Assembly (NCBI RefSeq): GCF_000224145.3
Contig: NW_004190369.2
Location: forward strand, 62,001-126,000
From: Ciona intestinalis
Taxonomy: Eukaryota > Chordata > Ascidiacea > Phlebobranchia > Cionidae
Direction: 5' to 3'
DNA: 64,000 bases
Shown here: piece by piece, positions 14,001 through 22,100 of the stretch
Position numbering within the stretch: the first letter of the stretch is position 1
How the letters are laid out: the number at the start of each line of letters is the position of its first letter
The notes under the pieces: model-generated
Databases searched by the model: none
Told to the model about the DNA's origin: nothing
The model's input: the letters and a program-made list of their open reading frames with translations, nothing else
Translations under genes and position numbers: made by a program

Positions 14001-16266
14001 GGATTCGGTAATCTGTTTAATGACGTCATGACATGTCTTCTCATAAACTATATTAACAATTTTTGCAAATTAATAATATTGAAAAAAAATATTTTTGTGT
14101 TTGTGGGACTTTCGAGAGTAAACGTTTCGCAACGTCTTTTCATAGCCTGCTATACGTTTCATGACGCAAAAACTACCCAATAGTACAATTTTTGATCATT
14201 TTTCAGCTCATGATCCAACAAGGCTACTATAAAAGAGTCTATAAACTGACTTATGTGGGTAAATTTATTTTTTCCTATAAATATAAAAAGAAATTCTAGA
14301 TTCGAAATAAAGTATTAGGATATCCTATAGGCTAGAATACCTAATTATTCTGTAATGTGCATCCCTAGCTCCAAGCCAGAGAGATGTCTAGCATCACCAA
14401 AGAGAAAGGCTTACAAGAATACATTCTAGTTTTCAATTTAACCGAAAAAGCGTCACTAAGCTAATCAAAATTAATAAGACCGCATAGTTTGAAGTAAAAA
14501 AAGGACTTGTTTTGTAATTTTGGATGTTGCAAAAGGTAAAGAAATAAATATATATAGATATATTATATATAATTAAAAGTTGAAAAGCTGTTTAATTGCT
14601 ATTTTTATTTCTAATAAATATTTATAAATTTAGAATGCACATACTTTCAATTATTGTGTCATCTAATCCAATCCAAAATGAAGAATGACTATTCAAGGTT
14701 GAGTTGTTTGTTAGAGCGTTGCTCAATGCATTTTGAATAGAAGCACTTGTTATCTAAAATTTAAAAAAAATGAACTACTAATGACAAATCTAAAGTACTG
14801 TACAAATATTTTAAATTATGATAATGAAATGGTGTCTGTTTTTTCACTTCAAGCCAACAATTTCTTGTCACGCTCAACATGTGGACAGCAGCACACTAAC
14901 GTTCTGCCAAGATCAAAGCACGATTGCCGAAACCCTATTACTTGTGTAGCGATTAAGTGTGTTTTGAGCACAGATATATATTATAGTTTACCCAAATTGA
15001 CTTAATGCATAAAGATTGAATATCAAACAGCCATGTTGCGTAACTATTACATCTGGTGTAACTGTGTTTATGATTGGGCATCACATCTTGCGTTTTTCCA
15101 GCAAAGCAGAAAACTATATGCCCAGTCCACCCGTTCGGCAAACAGACGCCACTTTTCAGTGTAAAACGTGTTTTATGCTATTAAAGCCATCCTATTTTCT
15201 GTGTTGTGAGAGCAGTAGGAGCTTTCCTACACTCTTGCTGTGCTCACGTTTATCCTTAGCCTGATGCCGCTCGTTTGTTCGTCTAATAAACTGAGTTGTC
15301 GACCTAGTGGTATGGAGTCTAAACGTTGAGATAGGCGCAACGTTAAATTATGATCCTTGCACTCCCAACACTTGCAACTTCTAATCACTTTCCATCAGCC
15401 CAGTTTAATACATTCCGGAGGATTCTTTATGGTAATACTGCCGCTGGTGACCAGTGAAAATTTTGGTTTAAAAATGTTTCTTACGTCTCCCTGATACCCG
15501 CTGTATACTTATTTTTCGAAAAAAGGCGTTCGTGTCAAAAACTAACTTTAAAATTGCGAAAAACATGCTTCGTTACTGTAATTCATCCGACTTGCGTGAG
15601 GTTAACGATTTATTACGTCACAATAGCGATATGTTACGTCACGGTAGTGACATATTTCGTACGTTACAGAATGTTATAATCTTGTTTTTCGCACTGTTTT
15701 ATGCTAAAGAAAACCCCACGTCTTAACCAAACCATAATCTCTACTTTTAACCCCTATATCCCAAAAAACCTAACAAATTACGTAATCTGTAACGTAGAAA
15801 TCAAAGGTGGTAATAAGCATTCTATAACGTAATAATCTAACCTTTGACTGCTTGTGTGGAAAATACGGTGACGCAGAACGATTTCGCGCATTTTCAAAGT
15901 TAATTTTCGATATGAATGCCCGAGTTTTATTTTTTTTAAATTATACAGCGAGTATCAGGGAGACATAAGGAACATTTTGAGATCAAAATTTTTACTGGTC
16001 ACCAGCAGCAGTGTTACCATTCTTTACTAGTGCCAAATAATGTTTTGAATAAAAGTTGTAGTAAAACTAAGTGTTCATTTTGATGAAAGGTAAATTAATC
16101 AAACAAACTTTACTGTTTTAATGTAGTTTACAGATTTTAACTGGCAAATACAGTTTTACCGTATACAACAGTAGTCCATCTAAACCTCTGCAGTAAGCTT
16201 CAGCATCATCAAAGTTTTTAGAATCAGTGACCACTTCATACATTATTCCATTAATCAGCTCTACAT
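1847..16266 (-). CDS. Gene L: partial CTLD/EGF gene, tandem paralogue of gene R (runs off left edge)
   Basis: Exons in transcript order: 16160-16266, 14645-14753, 8844-9020 (a full CTLD), 8540-8587 (linker), 8208-8327 (EGF-like), 2380-2475 and 2127-2324 (CTLD first half), 1847-2043 (start of the next CTLD). All join in compatible phases. Lengths 96, 198, 197 and 109 bp equal those of the matching gene R exons; 107 bp equals the CTLD-d start exon. The order EGF, half CTLD, MTxGG..PLYTYNF exon is the same in both genes. Introns are swollen by transposons (one is 5.6 kb). The 5' end is not seen; the 500-N gap at 16938-17437 may hide it. Confidence 0.72.
2127..2475 (-). CDS. Gene L exons: N-terminal half of a CTLD
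   Basis: Exons 2380-2475 (TVGGNHYLYFDTLATYEQ, ASMTCKG) and 2127-2324 (LAMPKTRSRNTVIYQ, AAWVGMRQTNPQSVYDED, WAFVDNE, ending FGG). The motif TNPQSVYxxxxWAF is shared with gene R. As in R, the C-terminal half does not follow; the next exon (83 bp further on) starts a new CTLD. Confidence 0.72.
2753..3159. mobile_element. TAGGGATGCAC-type hAT-like MITE, copy 1
   Basis: Begins TAGGGATGCACATTACAG and ends CTGTAATTTGCATCCCTA, an inverted terminal repeat. Flanks CAGACGTA and CAGACACA resemble a decayed 8-bp target duplication (6 of 8). 407 bp, no coding capacity. It lies in inverted orientation relative to the copy at 13933-14367. Confidence 0.72.
3712..5435. repeat. Pair of direct dispersed repeats (3712-3975 and 5165-5435)
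   Basis: Both copies share GATT(C/T)GTTGCCAG, GACGTCA-type sites, TCTAGAGGGG, and CATATTTTC(A/G)TTTACGTAG in the same order. Related sequence continues left in the right copy (4870-5160), is seen again at 7265-7900, and in reverse orientation around 2550-2670 and 3460-3640. No coding capacity; an interspersed element family. Confidence 0.55.
4350..4650. repeat. Degenerate 23-24 bp minisatellite rich in CACGTG
   Basis: About a dozen copies of GTAGTTTAGCCTTCACGTGT with variants. Many copies contain the palindrome CACGTG, an E-box core, others CACATG or TACGTG. Confidence 0.6.
5826..6533. mobile_element. hAT-like MITE with 31-bp terminal inverted repeats
   Basis: CAAAGTTAGTATAGACCAAG... at the left is the exact reverse complement of the right end for about 31 bp (to GGAAACGG). 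Flanking 8-mers GTTGCGTT and GTTGCGTC agree at 7 of 8, a target duplication of hAT length. 708 bp, no transposase frame. Confidence 0.78.
7265..7917 (+). repeat. Dispersed element copy
   Basis: GTGGTGAATTAAAACTTACG at 7270 matches 4877, and the following blocks (AAATCAAAGAAGGCCGAAGT, TTTTTAAATGCAT) match 5050-5130 and, inverted, 3460-3600. The open frame at 7715-7918 is inside this repeat and is not treated as a gene. Confidence 0.5.
8208..8327 (-). CDS. Gene L exon: EGF-like domain
   Basis: A 120-bp phase 1-1 exon with CPNGCPPFHICVGGVCHCD and then NCDEPK: six cysteines with the EGF-like C-x-C near the end. Counterpart of gene R 63833-63955. Confidence 0.7.
8540..8587 (-). CDS. Gene L small linker exon
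   Basis: A 48-bp phase 1-1 exon reading TCEHPPKIGPGVQRKG between AG (8588-8589) and GT (8538-8539). It joins the CTLD to the EGF-like exon in frame. One cysteine; no domain. Confidence 0.55.
8844..16266 (-). CDS. Gene L exons: complete CTLD spread over 7.4 kb
   Basis: Exon 1, 16160-16266 (107 bp): ELINGIMYEVVTDSKNF, AEAYCRGLDG. Exon 2, 14645-14753 (109 bp): ends SSFWIGLDDTIIE. Exon 3, 8844-9020 (177 bp): RFIWNHGGPLRS, DEDCVKIDRA, WKVTACSETRPFICQK. All four core CTLD cysteines and WIGL are present; the EPN/QPD sugar site is replaced by GGP and WND is absent, so canonical calcium-dependent sugar binding is unlikely. The middle exon has too short an open frame to stand out but fits by phase (0 to 1) and length. 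Confidence 0.7.
9080..9250. mobile_element. TAGGGATG MITE, copy 2 (one arm)
   Basis: TAGGGATGTACATTACAG and the following GGTATTCTAGGATATCCTAG block match copy 1. After about 170 bp the match breaks into unrelated sequence, with an AAGACGCTGCGAAACGTTT fragment of the family near 9436. Confidence 0.6.
10045..10180. mobile_element. TAGGGATG MITE, other arm (degraded)
   Basis: CACAATCCAGAATTTCGAAT, GTGAGATTTGAACCC and CCCGTTTAATGATGTC match the inner arm of the copy at 13933. With 9080-9250 this may be one copy split by about 800 bp of other DNA. Confidence 0.45.
10480..10610. repeat. Short imperfect tandem repeat
   Basis: CCACATACGGTGGACAAGTC recurs at 10500, 10527 (variant CCACATACAGCGGACAAGTC) and 10580, mixed with CATCAGTT(C/G)(A/T)G blocks. 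Function unknown. Confidence 0.45.
11782..11802. repeat. Perfect GC-rich palindrome
   Basis: CGGGGAGGCG and CGCCTCCCCG separated by one base. It lies inside the hAT element and stands out from the AT-rich surroundings; it could form a tight hairpin. Confidence 0.6.
12297..12346. other. Assembly gap (50 N)
   Basis: Run of N inside the hAT element. The round number suggests a placeholder length, so true missing sequence may be longer or negative. Confidence 0.99.
13933..14367. mobile_element. TAGGGATG MITE, copy 3 (complete)
   Basis: TAGGGATGCACATTACAT at one end and CTGTAATGTGCATCCCTA at the other, 435 bp. The immediate flanks (CATAAATT and GCTCCAAG) do not match, so the target duplication has decayed or a rearrangement occurred. 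It sits in a gene L intron. Confidence 0.7.
14960..15110. repeat. Dispersed repeat shared with 48215-48390
   Basis: TTTGAGCACAGAT, ATAGTTTAC(C/T)CAAATT, CAGCC(A/G)TGTTGCGTAACTAT and TTTTTCCAGCA occur in the same order at both places, one in gene L and one in a gene R intron. Non-coding. Confidence 0.6.
15430..16018. mobile_element. Foldback MITE with about 80-bp inverted arms
   Basis: GGTAATACTGCCGCTGGTGA at the left and its near reverse complement (CACCAGCAGCAGTGTTACC) at the right; similarity runs for about 80 bp including the GTCTCCCTGATAC block. ATTCTTTA flanks both ends (15422-15429 and 16019-16026), an 8-bp target duplication. No transposase. Confidence 0.78.
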
Positions 16267-16511
16267 CTATGAAGTTTGAAAATACACTAATATTATAAAT
16301 TAAAGACTCTTTAATTTTAATAAAGAGTCTTAAAGACAATATGCTTAATAGTGCACTAATTTTAAATTAATAGGCCAGATTAAAAGTTAATTTCTAAACA
16401 TGGAGCTATACAAAGAAGACGGAAAAAATTTTCCGCTAGGAGGCGATGACAAATTCGTTTCTCTATTTTATGGGGAGCAGTTAGTTTCACGGTTTATACA
16501 CATAAGATATA

Positions 16512-16578
16512 AACCCCTAACCCCTAACACTAACCCCTAACCCCTAACCCCTAACCCCTAACCCCTAACTCCTAACCC
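16512..16578. repeat. Interstitial telomere-like CCCCTAA repeat
   Basis: About nine units of CCCCTAA with two variants (ACACTAA, CTCCTAA). It differs from the common TTAGGG animal telomere unit by one extra G per repeat. It is internal to a mobile element, not a chromosome end. Confidence 0.8.
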
Positions 16579-16630
16579 CAAACTCGTCAAACAAAAAAAC
16601 TTGAAAAAAAAAGATAAAAAAAGTATTCCA

Positions 16631-16703
16631 CTGTGCGGGACTCGAACCCGGTAAAAATGAAACAAAGAGAGTTTACGACCGCACGCAAACCGCTACACCA
16701 CAG
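16631..16703 (-). tRNA. tRNA-like sequence (pseudogene or tRNA-derived repeat head)
   Basis: On the minus strand TGGTGTAGCGG fits the A box and GGTTCGAGTCC fits the B box exactly, in a 73-nt span with a partial acceptor pairing (CTGTG with CACAG). The anticodon and T stems pair poorly, so I do not assign an amino acid. Its place inside a foldback element suggests a mobile or decayed copy. Confidence 0.5.
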
Positions 16704-16937
16704 ACTTGACAACAGTAATCATAACGAAAGAGCGTATATAACCGACCTAATGTGGGAAATATGTTCTTACTAGTGTTTTATGTATTTGGAAAGGTATTTT
16801 TATTATTTAATTAATTTGTTTTACACTTATTAACACTTTGTAGTGCTGTTTTGTTCGTTTTTTCGTATTTTTTAATTTAAATAATTACCGCCTCTAGCGG
16901 AAAAATTTTTCCGTCTTCTTTGTATAGTCCCATGTAA

Positions 16938-17437
16938 NNNNNNNNNNNNNNNNNNNNNNNNNNNNNNNNNNNNNNNNNNNNNNNNNNNNNNNNNNNNNNN
17001 NNNNNNNNNNNNNNNNNNNNNNNNNNNNNNNNNNNNNNNNNNNNNNNNNNNNNNNNNNNNNNNNNNNNNNNNNNNNNNNNNNNNNNNNNNNNNNNNNNNN
17101 NNNNNNNNNNNNNNNNNNNNNNNNNNNNNNNNNNNNNNNNNNNNNNNNNNNNNNNNNNNNNNNNNNNNNNNNNNNNNNNNNNNNNNNNNNNNNNNNNNNN
17201 NNNNNNNNNNNNNNNNNNNNNNNNNNNNNNNNNNNNNNNNNNNNNNNNNNNNNNNNNNNNNNNNNNNNNNNNNNNNNNNNNNNNNNNNNNNNNNNNNNNN
17301 NNNNNNNNNNNNNNNNNNNNNNNNNNNNNNNNNNNNNNNNNNNNNNNNNNNNNNNNNNNNNNNNNNNNNNNNNNNNNNNNNNNNNNNNNNNNNNNNNNNN
17401 NNNNNNNNNNNNNNNNNNNNNNNNNNNNNNNNNNNNN
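16938..17437. other. Assembly gap (500 N)
   Basis: Run of N between gene L's first visible exon and gene R's 3' end. Open frames drawn across it are artefacts. Confidence 0.99.
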
Positions 17438-17746
17438 TATATGTAACTGCAATGAACCGTGACACGGCAGAACATTCTGATTGGTCAGTGCGATTGTGTC
17501 CAAGCGTGTGTATATATAAGCGTTGCCTTAACCATGGCGCCCTCTATAAAATGTTAAAACTACAGCAATAGGGCAAGAAAAGGAAGTTTAAACTTCATTT
17601 GCAGAGCATGTGAAATTGTTTTGTGGGATTTTTGTATATTTGTAATAATAAAATCATTTGTTAATCAAATGGAACAAGGATTTGTAATTGTCAAGTCTTA
17701 CTCTGTGTGTGTTTTAAATTGGTAAAATTACACTTGTTGTGTGATT

Positions 17747-17950
17747 CGATAAATTCCTTTTGTGTTTTCTAGCATATTTATTTACTGTTGTTATTTAATA
17801 AAAGTATGATAGCACCAATTCGTGGTATCACCCAAAAATTTTGACGTGAATCGATAAATTCCTTTTGTGTTTTCTAGCATATTTATTTACTGTTGTTATT
17901 TAATAAAAGTATGATAGCACCAATTCGTGGTATCACCCAAAAATTTTGAC
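17747..17950. repeat. Two-copy 105-bp tandem duplication
   Basis: CGATAAATTCCTTTTGTGTT begins each copy and CACCCAAAAATTTTGAC ends each. The copies are virtually identical, so recent duplication or an assembly overlap. Confidence 0.8.
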
Positions 17951-17975
17951 AAATATCGAGCACTATGTGCTTTTA

Positions 17976-18610
17976 GGCGGGTTCACACTACGAGCGGTAA
18001 AAGCGCTGGCGATGGGAGAGAGCGATTGTTGGCCGATGTGTTTGCCTACAAAGGATTCACACGCAAATGTAAAACTTCCTGGTATCCTGTTCTGTGAGAA
18101 GTTGGAAATTACATTTAACTTCGTTTCAACGTAAACATGCGATAAATAAAACAGAGGAAAATACCCAAGAAGTATAATTTCGTTTAGCAGGCAACGGCTT
18201 TTTAAAATATTAGCGCAAATGCCTAATTTGTCAAGTAACTGGCTAATGTTATATCTGCCTCTATATTTCATATATTTTGGTTTTATTTCATCATTTTTAT
18301 ACAAAGTAATTGTGTATTAAACACGTCCGTGTAATATTCCACTGTTTTAATCATTTTTTTTAAAGTTGGTCTTAACAAAAATTGCAAAACACCTTAACAA
18401 ATGCTAAATTTAACAAAATATATTCCACATTCATATTTAATCGAAAATTATCTAAACGATTTAATTTACAGCAAAACAGTTCACGCGAAAAATTGTTACT
18501 TTTTGGCCAAAGCCGTTCAACGCTAGCAATTATCGGCAGAGTAGAAACTGTTTTAAACAAAATTTTGTTGCTCGTATCGCTAGCGATGAAGGAAGTAATG
18601 TGAACACCCC
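17976..18610. mobile_element. PIF/Harbinger-like MITE
   Basis: Ends GGCGGGTTCACACTAC and GTAATGTGAACACCCC are inverted with 13 of 16 matches. TTA flanks both sides (17973-17975 and 18611-18613), the target duplication size and sequence typical of Harbinger elements. 635 bp; the short open frames inside do not resemble a transposase. Confidence 0.6.
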
Positions 18611-19102
18611 TTAAATGTTCCAAGTTCCACCACTCTACTATACAACTGAAAGTGGAGTGCTTTTAAATGTAAAAGAGCGTTTTATTGTTATGATAATCAC
18701 CAGCGATGCTGTGCGTGAAATAAAAAATGCAATATATATGTTTAGTTACTAATGTCAATTATTAATGCACAGCAAGGCAGAAGAAGCTCTCAGAGAAAAT
18801 CCAGACTATGTAGATTGGACAGGCTGCTCTTGTGTGTGACTACAGACCACATCATGTAAAGTGGACACGGCGCACTGTGGTGAAATAAATTGCACCTTTA
18901 GTACACCTTGTTCCTATAATTTGAACTTTTAATCAAAGTAACACTTCATTAAGTTTTGTTTAATACGAAGTTTTATTTATTTATTTTTTTTGGTCATATT
19001 GTTGATATACAGACTAATATACAATCAACTTATTATTTAAAGAAATCTCTCAAATCATTATGTTAAAATGTTATTCTTAGTATACATGAAATATGTTAAT
19101 TT

Positions 19103-19108
19103 TTTATT
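19103..19108 (-). terminator. Possible AATAAA polyadenylation signal of gene R
   Basis: AATAAA on the minus strand directly after the proposed stop codon, within AT-rich sequence. The 3' UTR would be very short. AT-rich sequence makes chance matches common. Confidence 0.3.
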
Positions 19109-19109
19109 A

Positions 19110-19150
19110 TTATATAAACAAAAAATGTCCAACTGAACCTCCACATAGCC
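19110..19150 (-). CDS. Gene R probable last coding exon (short tail and stop)
   Basis: A pyrimidine-rich stretch and CTGCAG acceptor precede GG CTA TGT, in the phase required by the last h-linker. It reads LCGGSVGHFLFI and stops at TAA. The tail adds one cysteine and no obvious membrane anchor. No further module is visible downstream. The assignment rests on acceptor, frame and position only. Confidence 0.5.
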
Positions 19151-22100
19151 CTGCAGTTAAAAACAACTTAATATATTAATGAAATGAAGACCAAACTTAC
19201 CTAAACCATAACAATTCAATTGATCCTCATCATTTCCATCATCCGCTGCTGATTTCACACTTTTCATGTTTTGTATTATTTCTCTGTGAATAAGTGAAAT
19301 GGTTTTGAGATGTTATAATATTAGCAAGCATTAGTGAATACCTCAAGTTTGAGGATCTTAAAGTATCAGCATCAGAAACTGTAAGGTTGCCAGGATATCT
19401 CCAACCCATGACCTTGCAATCCACTTCTTCCCAGATTGTAATGAGACATTCAAGATTATGTGGACCATAGTAAGAATCACAATTATCGGGAAGAGCTAAA
19501 ATAGCACACAATCAAAAATAATAATAAACTATACTTATCTTTTCTAGTAACATTCATTTAAAAACACAAACCAATTCCATAACATTCCATTCCCTTTTCT
19601 TCATCACCACTTTCCGCTGTGATTCGCGTTGTTTCAAAATTGTCCAATATGTTACTATAGTTGAAATATTACACAATGAAAAAATAACCTAAAACCATTA
19701 ACATTTAAACTTACTCCAAAGATAATAAATCGAGGGCTTCTTTTTCTTCTTGATCCAATTTAAGCGGGTCTTTTGTTCCTTCAACCAAACAACCATTTAT
19801 ATACCACAGATTTGTAAAGCATTCCATACTGTGAGGTCCGTAGTATGTAGTACAATTTTCCGGAAATACTGAATAAGATGTGATCTTTAACAAAATTAAA
19901 AACTTTGGCATTTAAACTCCTATTAGCCAAATGCTACAGATAAGGTCACAACAATGGTCAAAGAACAAAAAATGACAGTTTCAGTATATTTAAAAAACTT
20001 TATCTAAATCCAAGCTAACAGTACAATTTTTTTCTCAAGTTCAACAAACAAGCTTTAAAATCGTGATTAGCCCAAGTTTAGGTTCTATTAAGAAATATTA
20101 AAATGATCATAATGTTTAGCAAGCTAACCTAAACCATAACAATTCAATTGATGATCATCATTTCCTGCATCAGCTGCCGATTTTACACCTTCCATGTTTG
20201 CTCTTACATGCCTATAACAAACAATTTTTTTTTTTGCAAGAATTAAAAACAGTATTTACCGTAAATTAAAGGTTTGTAATGCAGCATCTGCACTTGTAAG
20301 ATTGCCAGGATATCTATAACCTTTGGTTTTGCAATCCACTTCTTCCCAGATTGTGATAAGGCATTCAAGAGTGTGAAGTCCATGATATGAAGTGCAATTT
20401 TTAGGAAACGCTAAAAATAGTTACAGAAGATCACAAAATGTAATCACATTTAAAGTTGTTACAAACCAAGACCATAACATTCCAACTCTTTATCTTTATC
20501 ACCACCATTAGCTTCTGCTTGAACCGTTTCAAAATTATTGATAACCTCACTGTAAATAAAATAGACAAATCAACTTTATAAAGACAATTTTATTCATACT
20601 CACTTAACATTCAGCAAATCTAAAGCATTTTTTTCAGTGGTGTTTAATTTAACTGGAGCTTTGGTTCCTTCCTTCAAACAACCTTTTGATTGCCAGATAG
20701 TCGTAAGACATTCCACACTGTGTGGTCCATAGTATGTGGCACAATTGTCGGGAAATACTAAACATATAAGATAAGATAAAGGTGTGAATGGTCCATTTAA
20801 AACACAAGCATCACAATTGTCAGGAAACGCTAAACATATATTGGCAAAATCATGCAGATTTTCGAAAAACATTTTTTTCCAAAAACACTGCACAGGGGAT
20901 TTATTGTCACAGTTAGAAGATCACAGATAAAATAGAAAGACGTAAGTTCCCATTTCAAAGTATAGTTTAAGACATTGGTATTCGAGGAAAAATATAGGAA
21001 AAAAACAAAAAAAGTATTAATACAATAATCTCACTAATTCCATAACAGTTTAACTGATGATCATCATTTCCATCATCAGCTGCTGATTTTATGCCTTGCA
21101 TGTTTTCTTTTATAGATCTGTATTTGTAAATCCTTTAGTATACACAGTTTATTTAGTTTACAACATCTTACTTTAAGTTCAAAATTTTTAAGGATTCTGA
21201 CTCTGGAATAGTCAGATTGCCAGGATATCTGTAACCTTTGACTTTGCAATCCACTTCTTTCCATATTGTGATGAGACAATTAAAAAAGTGAGGTCCGTGA
21301 TAAGAATCACAATTCTCAGGATAAACTAAAACGAAATACAATAGTAGGCAAATTAGTACCAATAGCAATGCTGTTAATAATGTACAAACCAATTCCATAA
21401 CATTCCAATCCTTTATCTTTGTCACCACCATGAGCTTCCATTTGAATAGTTTCAAACTTTTGTAAAACTTCACTATTATTGGAGAAGTTAAACAAAAAAC
21501 AAGCCTTATTTTTTAAAATTTGAAGTCAAATCAAACCTTAGATCTATATCATGCAGTTCAGTATCATTTAATTTAGCTGGAGCTTTTGCTCCGTCACCTA
21601 AACAACCTTTCCATTCCCAGATAGTTGTAAGGCATTCCACACTGTGTGGTCCATAGTATGTATCACAATTGTCAGGGAACACTGCAAAAAACAAACAAAC
21701 AGAAAAATCTACAACAGCATTTTTTTGTAAAAGCAGTGTTTCTAACATAAGGAGTTACACAGTCCCACAATACATCACAGTCCCGAAGATGCACAAAGGT
21801 AAGCGAATCTGCTTATCTTCTTTATCAACAATTTTTTTATAATGAATTGGCCCAATTCAGGGCCCCGATCTCTTTTTGTAGTTATTTTATTGCACTATGT
21901 GATAAAGGTATATTTTTTGTAAAAGCAGTGTTTCTAACATAAGGAGTTACACAGTCCCACAATACATCACAGTCCCGAAGATGCACAAAGATAAGCGAAT
22001 CTGCTTATCTTCTTTATCAACAATTTTTTTATAATGAATTGGCCCAATTCAGGGCCCCGATCTCTTTTTGTAGTTATTTTATTGCACTATGTGATAAAGG

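Larger units (their letters stand above)
16397..16937. mobile_element. Foldback element with about 49-bp arms, cut by the gap
   Basis: 16397-16445 (CATGGAGCTATACAAAGAAG, CGGAAAAAATTTTCCGCTAGG) is inverted at 16889-16937 (AGCGGAAAAATTTTTCCG, CTTCTTTGTATAGTCCCATG). Between the arms lie a telomere-like (CCCCTAA)n run and a tRNA-like segment. The right end coincides with the 500-N gap. Confidence 0.68.

Noticed and set aside
14733..15264. Open frames on both strands
   Set aside because: They cover a dispersed repeat that also occurs in a gene R intron at 48.2-48.4 kb.
16512..16578. Chromosome end
   Set aside because: Only about nine units, internal to an element, with ordinary sequence on both sides.
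16872..17503. Long open frames of about 200 codons on the minus strand
   Set aside because: They run through 500 N bases; only the ends are real sequence, and those are transposon arms.
17505..17560. TATATATAAG followed by CCATGGCG as a plus-strand promoter and start
   Set aside because: No open frame of note follows and the AT-rich background makes TATA matches common.
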